Shown here in pieces: positions 63,211-64,000 of a DNA stretch of 64,000 nucleotides. Origin of the DNA: Rhodospirillaceae bacterium (GTDB lineage Bacteria > Pseudomonadota > Alphaproteobacteria > Rhodospirillales > Rhodospirillaceae); assembly GCA_947476695.1 (NCBI GenBank), contig CANJRD010000005.1:1-64000 (forward strand). Direction: 5' to 3'. Each line of letters begins with the position of its first letter. Positions within the stretch are counted from its first letter, which is position 1. The position numbers and the translations under genes were made by a program. Below the pieces are notes generated by a model. It was given only the letters and a program-made list of their open reading frames with translations, was not told where the DNA came from and made no database searches.

Positions 63211-64000
63211 ATGACCCGTCTCCGCGCCGACGCCCTTCTCCTTCTCACCGCCATCATCTGGGGCACGGCCTTCGTCGCGCAGAAAGCGGCGAACGAGACG
63301 ATGGGACCGATCACCTTCGTCGGCGCGCGGTTCCTGCTCTCGGCCATCGTCGTTCTGCCCCTCGCCATCCGCGAAGCGCGCGTCGCCCCGGCCCCCATAA
63401 CGGCACGCGACAGCTGGCAGGCCGGCCTGATCGGACTTTGTCTGTTGATCGGCTCCTGCCTCCAGCAGACGGCGCTGCTCACAACCACCGCCACCAACGC
63501 CGGCTTCCTCACCGCGCTCTATGTCGTGCTCGTGCCCGTCACAACCTGGCTTCTCACGCGCCGACGTATCGGCGGCACAATCGTGCTGGCCTGCCTGGTA
63601 TCGATTGGCGGCGCGTGGCTGCTGAGCGCCCATAGCAACACGCAAGGAATTGCGGTGGGCGATGTCATGCTGATCGTCTCCGACATCGCCTGGGCCTTCG
63701 GCATCAGCTTGATCGCCGTCTTCCTCACGCGCACGCCACGGCCGATGTTTCTGTCCTGCCTGCAGTATGCGGTGACGGCCATCCTCGGCCTGGCCGCCGC
63801 GCTGATCTTCGAGACGCCGGACTGGGCCGGCATCGAAACCGCGCTGTTGCCGCTGCTCTACGCCGGCGTGATCTCGGGCGGCATCGCCTTCACGTTGCAG
63901 AACGTGGCGCAGCGCCATACGCCCGCGCCCGAGGCCGCCTTGATCATGTCGCTTGAAAGCGTCTTCGCGGCCATCGCCGGCGCGATTGTGCTGAACGAAC
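63211..64000 (+). CDS. EamA (DMT) transporter, partial at the window end
   Basis: 263 codons from ATG 63211, open to the last base, so the 3' end is missing. DMT transporter: LLLLTAIIWGTAFVAQKAAN, then FVGARFLLSAIVVLPLAI, LQQTALLTTTATNAGFLTALYVVLVPV and, in the second repeat, PAPEAALIMSLESVFAAIAGAIVLNE. About eight or nine hydrophobic helices are visible. It starts 6 bases after the purM-like stop and is probably co-transcribed with it. The substrate is unknown; in purine operons a base or nucleoside exporter would make sense. Confidence 0.9.
   Translation, partial: MTRLRADALLLLTAIIWGTAFVAQKAANETMGPITFVGARFLLSAIVVLPLAIREARVAPAPITARDSWQAGLIGLCLLIGSCLQQTALLTTTATNAGFLTALYVVLVPVTTWLLTRRRIGGTIVLACLVSIGGAWLLSAHSNTQGIAVGDVMLIVSDIAWAFGISLIAVFLTRTPRPMFLSCLQYAVTAILGLAAALIFETPDWAGIETALLPLLYAGVISGGIAFTLQNVAQRHTPAPEAALIMSLESVFAAIAGAIVLNE

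Noticed and set aside
1-64000. CRISPR arrays, insertion sequences, integrase genes, toxin-antitoxin pairs or phage genes
   Set aside because: I looked for regular short repeats, transposase and integrase motifs and small paired genes and found none; the only repeat element is at 41061-41188.

Overview
The window is a GC-rich bacterial chromosome segment, almost certainly from an alphaproteobacterium. The evidence is the gene order hdaA - ppk1 - ppx - rnd - aspS, the block tlyA - dxs - ispA - xseB - HDAC-like, an EipB (DUF1849) protein, a DUF2066 protein, an HdaA-type DnaA homologue, a QxH-type dihydroorotase, and a REP-like palindromic element of the kind common in that class. I cannot fix the order or genus. 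Apart from one REP-like element I see no insertion sequence, phage, integrase or CRISPR. Genes are dense, many with 4-base ATGA/GTGA overlaps.

Layout. 0-6.8 kb: a tRNA-Asp with a mispaired acceptor end, a thiolase, two EamA transporters, two oxidoreductases with Tat-like signal peptides, MscL with an added zinc ribbon, and a DegP/HtrA protease. 6.8-15 kb: a catabolic set (SDR, FadB-like protein, GST, large alpha/beta hydrolase, amidohydrolase, dihydroorotase). 15-18 kb: three glycosyltransferases, probably for surface polysaccharide. 18-22.7 kb: YgfZ, a small unknown protein, an ELM1-like/TIM-barrel/GST operon and pyrE. 22.7-26.1 kb: an OmpR/EnvZ-type two-component system, divergent from a secreted protein with a duplicated domain. 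26-31 kb: a radical SAM protein, a TonB-dependent receptor and an unknown coiled-coil protein. 31-35.7 kb: a universal stress protein, a CDF transporter, pdxH, a glycine-zipper lipoprotein and YihY.

35.8-48 kb is mostly housekeeping: fabI - aroC - sppA forward; a class V aminotransferase next to the palindromic element; then tlyA, dxs, ispA, xseB and an HDAC-like deacetylase in reverse; a ROK kinase; EipB. 48-64 kb: a diguanylate cyclase, aspS, rnd, a small secreted protein, a class B3 metallo-beta-lactamase, ppx, ppk1, sixA, a PAS-PAS-kinase-receiver gene split by one in-frame TAG, hdaA, DUF2066, a divergent purM-like gene and a DMT transporter cut by the window end.

Most worth a second look: (1) the amber-split hybrid kinase; (2) the two-component system with GTTAC-N5-GTTAC repeats in the divergent promoter, a related repeat upstream of the DegP gene, and a Met/Pro-rich sensor domain; (3) the mispaired tRNA-Asp; (4) the divergent PurM with no purN beside it; (5) the metallo-beta-lactamase and small secreted protein lying between rnd and ppx. 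Functions are assigned from motif and family recognition by eye; no database search was run.
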